A stretch of 38,629 nucleotides of DNA. Origin: Dehalococcoidia bacterium. Lineage in GTDB: Bacteria > Chloroflexota > Dehalococcoidia > GIF9 > AB-539-J10. A program made the translations under genes and the position numbers. Where the stretch lies: contig JAGGYM010000065.1 in NCBI GenBank assembly GCA_021162545.1, forward strand, positions 1 through 38,629, given 5' to 3'. Below are positions 35,526 to 38,629 of this stretch, one piece after another; the stretch's first letter is position 1, and the number at the start of each line of letters is the position of its first letter. Under the pieces are notes generated by a model. That model saw nothing but the letters and a program-made list of their open reading frames with translations, had not been told where the DNA came from and ran no database searches.

Positions 35526-36599
35526 TTGAAACACAGGAAATGGTTGGTAGCAATGGCTATAGTGTGTACTTTAGGTTTGCTGGCAATAGGGTGTGCTCCT
35601 GCACCAGCGCCAAGTCCCTCACCAAGTCCCTCACCAAGTCCCTCACCAAGTCCTACGGCTGAACCGATAACGCTGACCTTTGCCGACTTTACTCCGGCGA
35701 CTGCTTTCCCTGGTGTGGCGATGCTGAGATGGGCCGATGAGGTAGGCAAGCGCACCGATGGACAGGTTACCGTTGAATGTTTCAGCGGTGGAAGTTTACT
35801 TGGGGCAAAGGAAATGTTCGATGGAGTGCTCGCGGGCACCGCCGATATAGGTCAATCCTGTCCCTCTTACGAGCCGGGCAGGTTCCCTCTCATTCTGGGC
35901 ATGGAAACGCCTGCCGTTAAGTTTGATTCTGATAAGGTGGCCAGCCGCTGCCTCTGGGAAGCTGTGCAGGAGTTCCAGCCGGCATCTCTGGAGGACTTCA
36001 AGGTAATCTATATGTACAACGCGGGACCGAACCATATCGTCACGATAGACAAGGTGACGAAGCTGGAGGACCTCAAGGGCCTCGAGCTGAGATGTTCCGG
36101 TGCGGTTACGAGCATGATGCAGGCCCTGGGAGCTGCTCCCGTGGGCATGCCCCAGTCGGAGGTTCCCGAAGCACTGCAGAAGAAAGTCGTTAAGGGATAC
36201 GTTTCTTCTCTGGAAACGCTGCTTGATTTCAAATACGCTGAGATCTGTCACTACGCTACCGACTGGTCTCCTTCCATAGGTTGTCTCTTTGCGGTGGTGA
36301 TGAACAAGGACACCTGGAACTCTCTGCCGGCTAACGTGCAGAAGGTCATAGATGACCTCTCTGTAGAGCAGTCGGAATGGACCGGTGCATACATGGATAG
36401 CCACACCGAGGAGTCCATAGCGTGGGCAGTAGGCGAGCAGGGATTCGAGATAGTCGCCATTTCCGATTCCGAGAAAGCGGCATGGGATGCCTTGCTTCAA
36501 CCTGTAGTTGACCAGTATCTGGCTGACACGGAAGCTGCCGGGCTGCCAGGCCAGGAGTGGCTCGACAGGATGGCCGAACTCCAGGTCGAGTACAGCTAG
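35526..36599 (+). CDS. dctP: TRAP transporter solute-binding lipoprotein (DctP family)
   Basis: 357 residues. Signal sequence with lipobox LLAIGC (C23), then a PSPSPS linker encoded by a 12-base repeat. The DctP domain follows: ITLTFADFTPATAFPG, EVGKRTDGQVTVECFSGGSLLGAKEM, GTADIGQ, and the conserved substrate-carboxylate-binding arginine in LKGLELRCSG. PANVQKVIDDLS is typical near the C-terminus. It binds an organic anion outside the membrane; the substrate is unknown. Start is TTG 35526 with AAGGAGG 7 bases upstream, giving a proper signal peptide (MKHRKWLVAMAIV). First gene of the dctP-dctQ-dctM operon. Lipid anchoring fits an organism without an outer-membrane periplasm. Confidence 0.92.
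   Translation: MKHRKWLVAMAIVCTLGLLAIGCAPAPAPSPSPSPSPSPSPSPTAEPITLTFADFTPATAFPGVAMLRWADEVGKRTDGQVTVECFSGGSLLGAKEMFDGVLAGTADIGQSCPSYEPGRFPLILGMETPAVKFDSDKVASRCLWEAVQEFQPASLEDFKVIYMYNAGPNHIVTIDKVTKLEDLKGLELRCSGAVTSMMQALGAAPVGMPQSEVPEALQKKVVKGYVSSLETLLDFKYAEICHYATDWSPSIGCLFAVVMNKDTWNSLPANVQKVIDDLSVEQSEWTGAYMDSHTEESIAWAVGEQGFEIVAISDSEKAAWDALLQPVVDQYLADTEAAGLPGQEWLDRMAELQVEYS
35610..35653 (+). repeat. 12-base tandem repeat in dctP
   Basis: CCAAGTCCCTCA occurs three times in tandem (35610-35645) with a partial fourth copy to 35653. It encodes the Pro-Ser linker after the lipidated cysteine. The repeat number could vary by slippage in whole codons. Confidence 0.85.
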
Positions 36600-36726
36600 T
36601 AGCATAGATTCTTGCTGCGAAAAGAGTGCGTTTTAGAGGGTGCTCTCAAAACTGACTCTCAGTAGAGAGGGCTCCCTCTTTCCCCGTGGTGGGGTGGGGG
36701 CAGAATTGATAAAGCGAGGTTAAAGA

Positions 36727-37212
36727 GTGATTCTGTTAGAAAAAATCAGCGACAAGTTAAATTTTGGGCTTAACTGGGTGGCGGGGGGGCTCATGGTGGG
36801 GATGATGGCTCTCCTCGTGGGGAACATGATCGCCCGCCAGGTCGTTGTGCCCTTCGGTGGTACCTCTGAGATCGTAGGATTCATGGCAGCCATGGTGGTT
36901 GCCTTCGCCCTGGGCTATACCCAGATCAAGGGAGGGCACGTTGCTATAGATCTGGTGGTGACGCATTTTCCCCGGCGGGTTCAGAGGGTAGTGGAAGCGA
37001 TAATGTCCCTGCTGAGCCTGGTATTATTTGTCTGCATAACGTGGCAGTGCATAGTGCTGGGTAACCGTTACCTGGAGCTTGGTTCGCTGGCTGAGACGAC
37101 GAAGATAATCTTTTATCCTTTCATATATGCGGTGGCTTTCGGCAGTGCGTGTATGTCTCTGGCCCTGCTGGTTCAATTCTTGAAATACCTACTTCAGGCG
37201 GTGAAGAAATGA
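36727..37212 (+). CDS. dctQ: TRAP transporter small permease (DctQ family)
   Basis: 161 residues with four hydrophobic segments, the DctQ topology. Characteristic features: SDKLNFGLNWVAGGLMVGMM, GGTSEIVGFMAAMVVAFALGYTQ and the following GGHVAIDLVV. It pairs with DctM in the membrane. The start is GTG 36727 with GAGG upstream. The 127-base gap after dctP contains AGAGGG/CCCTCT (36666-36679) and may cause partial termination, lowering membrane-subunit levels relative to DctP. Its TGA overlaps the dctM ATG by 4 bases. Confidence 0.9.
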   Translation: MILLEKISDKLNFGLNWVAGGLMVGMMALLVGNMIARQVVVPFGGTSEIVGFMAAMVVAFALGYTQIKGGHVAIDLVVTHFPRRVQRVVEAIMSLLSLVLFVCITWQCIVLGNRYLELGSLAETTKIIFYPFIYAVAFGSACMSLALLVQFLKYLLQAVKK

Positions 37213-38510
37213 ATCCCAACACCGTCGCCATTATTGGCATTATAGTTATGCTGGTATTCATGTTCCTGCTGAAGATGCCTGTTGGTTTTGCCATGGGGCT
37301 GGCAGGATTCCTGGGGATGATGTACTTCGTTTCTTACCAGTCGGCCTTCCACATGCTGAGCACCGATGTCTGGGGGAAGTTTGGCTCTTATGGGCTCAGC
37401 GTCATTCCTCTTTTCATCTTTATGGGCGAAATTACCTTCCATTCGGGAATAAGCGCTTCGCTCTATGACGCGGCCTATAAGTGGGTGGGGCGTCTCCCCG
37501 GGGGCATAGCGATAACGACGGTGCTGGCCAGCACCGGGTTTGCTGCTGTCTGTGGCTCCAATTCGGCCACGGCGGCCACCATGGGCACTATGGCCCTCCC
37601 CGAGATGAAGAAGTACCATTATGATAAAGGGTTGAGTGCTGGTTGTGTCGCTGCCGGGGGCACCCTAGGCATACTTATCCCTCCCAGCGTGGTGCTTATC
37701 GTCATTGGCTTGCAGACGGAGCAGTTTATCGGGGACCTGTTTGTGGGCAGCATTTTCCCAGGGTTGCTTCTGGCCGTTCTCTTCGTAATCACCGTATTCG
37801 TTATGTGCAAGCGCAATCCTGCCCTCGGTCCCGCGGGGCCTAAATTCTCCTTTAGGGAAATGGTGGCAGCTCTCCCTGGAACTGCGGCGATCCTGATACT
37901 CTTCTTCTTCGTTATAGGAGGGCTTTACGTGGGCTGGTTTACCCCCACTGAAGCTGGAGGAGCGGGAGCCTTTGGCGCCATAATTATTGCCCTGGCCTTC
38001 AGACAGCTCACCTGGGGAGGATTCAAGAAAGCTGTCCTTGAGAGCGTAATGATATCGTGCATGGTCATGGTGCTCGTTACGGGGGCAGTGATGTTCGGAC
38101 ATTTCCTCACTGTGACCAGGCTTCCCTTCTTCCTGGCCGAGTGGGCAGGAGCGCTGCCCGTTCCCCCGGTAGTTATATTGATCGTTATCCTGGTCATCTA
38201 TCTCATTGGTGGCTGCATCATGGATGCACTGGGCTTTCTCGTGGTTACTATACCCATCTTCTTCCCCCTGATCATGGCCCTGGGCTACGACCCCGTGTGG
38301 TATGGGGTGACTATCTGCCTGGTTACGTCCATGGGCGCGATTACTCCCCCGGTGGGGGTTTGCGCCTATGTCGTTGCGGGAATAGATAAGACTACTCCCA
38401 TTGGCACTATCTTCAAGGGAGCAGCCTTCTTCCTTGCGGCCTATGTAGTCTGTATAATCCTGGTGGTGGTCTTCCCCCAGATAATTCTCTTTTTGCCTAA
38501 CTTTGGTTAG
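37209..38510 (+). CDS. dctM: TRAP transporter large permease (DctM family)
   Basis: 433 residues, very hydrophobic, about 12 membrane segments. The family pattern is visible: MPVGFAMGLAGFLG, SVIPLFIFMGEITFHSGIS, GFAAVCGSNSATAATMGTMA, GTLGILIPPSVVLIVIG, WFTPTEAGGAGAFGA, and MGAITPPVGVCAYVVAG. It forms the cation-coupled transport channel. ATG 37209 overlaps the dctQ stop (ATGA). It is followed by a strong terminator. Substrate unknown; typical classes are C4-dicarboxylates, other organic acids and amino acids. Confidence 0.94.
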   Translation: MNPNTVAIIGIIVMLVFMFLLKMPVGFAMGLAGFLGMMYFVSYQSAFHMLSTDVWGKFGSYGLSVIPLFIFMGEITFHSGISASLYDAAYKWVGRLPGGIAITTVLASTGFAAVCGSNSATAATMGTMALPEMKKYHYDKGLSAGCVAAGGTLGILIPPSVVLIVIGLQTEQFIGDLFVGSIFPGLLLAVLFVITVFVMCKRNPALGPAGPKFSFREMVAALPGTAAILILFFFVIGGLYVGWFTPTEAGGAGAFGAIIIALAFRQLTWGGFKKAVLESVMISCMVMVLVTGAVMFGHFLTVTRLPFFLAEWAGALPVPPVVILIVILVIYLIGGCIMDALGFLVVTIPIFFPLIMALGYDPVWYGVTICLVTSMGAITPPVGVCAYVVAGIDKTTPIGTIFKGAAFFLAAYVVCIILVVVFPQIILFLPNFG

Positions 38511-38511
38511 C

Positions 38512-38560
38512 ATCAAAGGGGCAGAAGGCATTGTCGTGTCTTTTGCCCCTTTGATTTTTT
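38512..38560 (+). terminator. Intrinsic terminator of the TRAP operon
   Basis: A perfect 12-base-pair stem (ATCAAAGGGGCA / TGCCCCTTTGAT) with a 20-base loop, followed directly by six T's. It starts one base after the dctM stop. Confidence 0.93.
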
Positions 38561-38576
38561 GTAATGTGTGCTTTTC

Positions 38577-38605
38577 TTGACTCACCTGGTCTCTGTTGTT
38601 AACAT
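38577..38605 (+). promoter_or_regulatory. Promoter of the SRP RNA gene
   Basis: TTGACT (38577-38582), 17-base spacer, TAACAT (38600-38605) preceded by TGT. It resembles the rpoBC promoter in -35, spacing and extended -10. Seven bases after it the GGGCCGTGC of the RNA begins. Confidence 0.75.
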
Positions 38606-38612
38606 TGTCCCC

Positions 38613-38629
38613 GGGCCGTGCTAGGCGGG
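38613..38629 (+). ncRNA. ffs: Signal recognition particle RNA, 5' end (cut by window)
   Basis: The last 17 bases, GGGCCGTGCTAGGCGGG, match the start of the bacterial SRP RNA consensus as I recall it (GGGCCGUGCUAGGYGGGGAGGUAGC). They begin at the position predicted for the start of transcription from the promoter just upstream. Only the 5' end lies in the window. Confidence 0.7.

Noticed and set aside
35610-35653. Tandem repeats as a CRISPR array
   Set aside because: The 12-base units are contiguous, without spacers, and lie in frame inside a coding linker.
35444-35662. 72-codon basic frame overlapping the start of dctP
   Set aside because: Uses the purine-rich leader and reads the dctP repeat out of frame; no ribosome binding site and no similarity.

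Overview
The window looks like chromosomal core sequence from a member of the Chloroflexota, most probably class Dehalococcoidia. This rests on overall protein character and on the dnaA-obg-nadD block beside gyrB, hisS and relA/spoT. It is an inference from the sequence alone, and no database was searched. There are 32 well-supported protein genes, the first 17 bases of what looks like the SRP RNA gene at the right edge, and no tRNA, rRNA, CRISPR array, insertion sequence or phage gene.

Layout. (1) 1-846, minus: a DUF134 helix-turn-helix/zinc-ribbon protein followed by a glycine-rich DUF5320 protein. (2) 997-4288, plus: a coenzyme A-disulfide reductase-like flavoprotein, mtnA, an FmdB-type zinc ribbon and an unrecognised helical protein. 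(3) 4436-5866: Glu/Leu-type dehydrogenase with its own promoter, closed by a bidirectional terminator. (4) 5905-8771, minus: an operon of an SCP2-type thiolase, its DUF35 partner and a BamA-like ring-opening hydrolase, suggesting degradation of cyclic or aromatic acyl-CoA. (5) 8844-16754: fmt, dnaA, an AT-rich dnaA-obg spacer that is a candidate origin, obg and nadD, with gyrB and hisS on the opposite strand. (6) 16755-21494: relA/spoT, rpsT, a class II aldolase, ilvE (minus) and dtd. (7) 21497-25105: a zinc-homeostasis block (Fur-family regulator, znuA, znuC, znuB, methyltransferase) with two related palindromes that look like Zur operators. (8) 25213-33955: rpoB, rpoC, ruvB. (9) 33981-35258, minus: padR plus a HAAS-domain membrane protein. 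(10) 35526-38510: a complete TRAP transporter (dctP, dctQ, dctM), a strong terminator, then a promoter and the start of the SRP RNA gene.

The transcription signals form a consistent set. Housekeeping-type promoters have a TTGnnn -35, a 17-18 bp spacer and often an extended -10 (TGn before the hexamer). Several genes (gyrB, the Fur-family gene, perhaps relA and dtd) have a -10 hexamer only 8-14 bases before the start codon, pointing to leaderless or nearly leaderless mRNAs.

The most interesting points are: the two TTGCAAGTGCA-type palindromes flanking the Zur-like gene; a DnaA with an altered P-loop and altered DNA-recognition motif beside an AT-rich spacer lacking canonical DnaA boxes; an Obg GTPase whose G3 motif is changed and whose C-terminal OCT domain is absent; and the BamA-like/thiolase/DUF35 operon standing apart from other aromatic-degradation genes. 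I saw no clear defence system or other wholly new multigene system.
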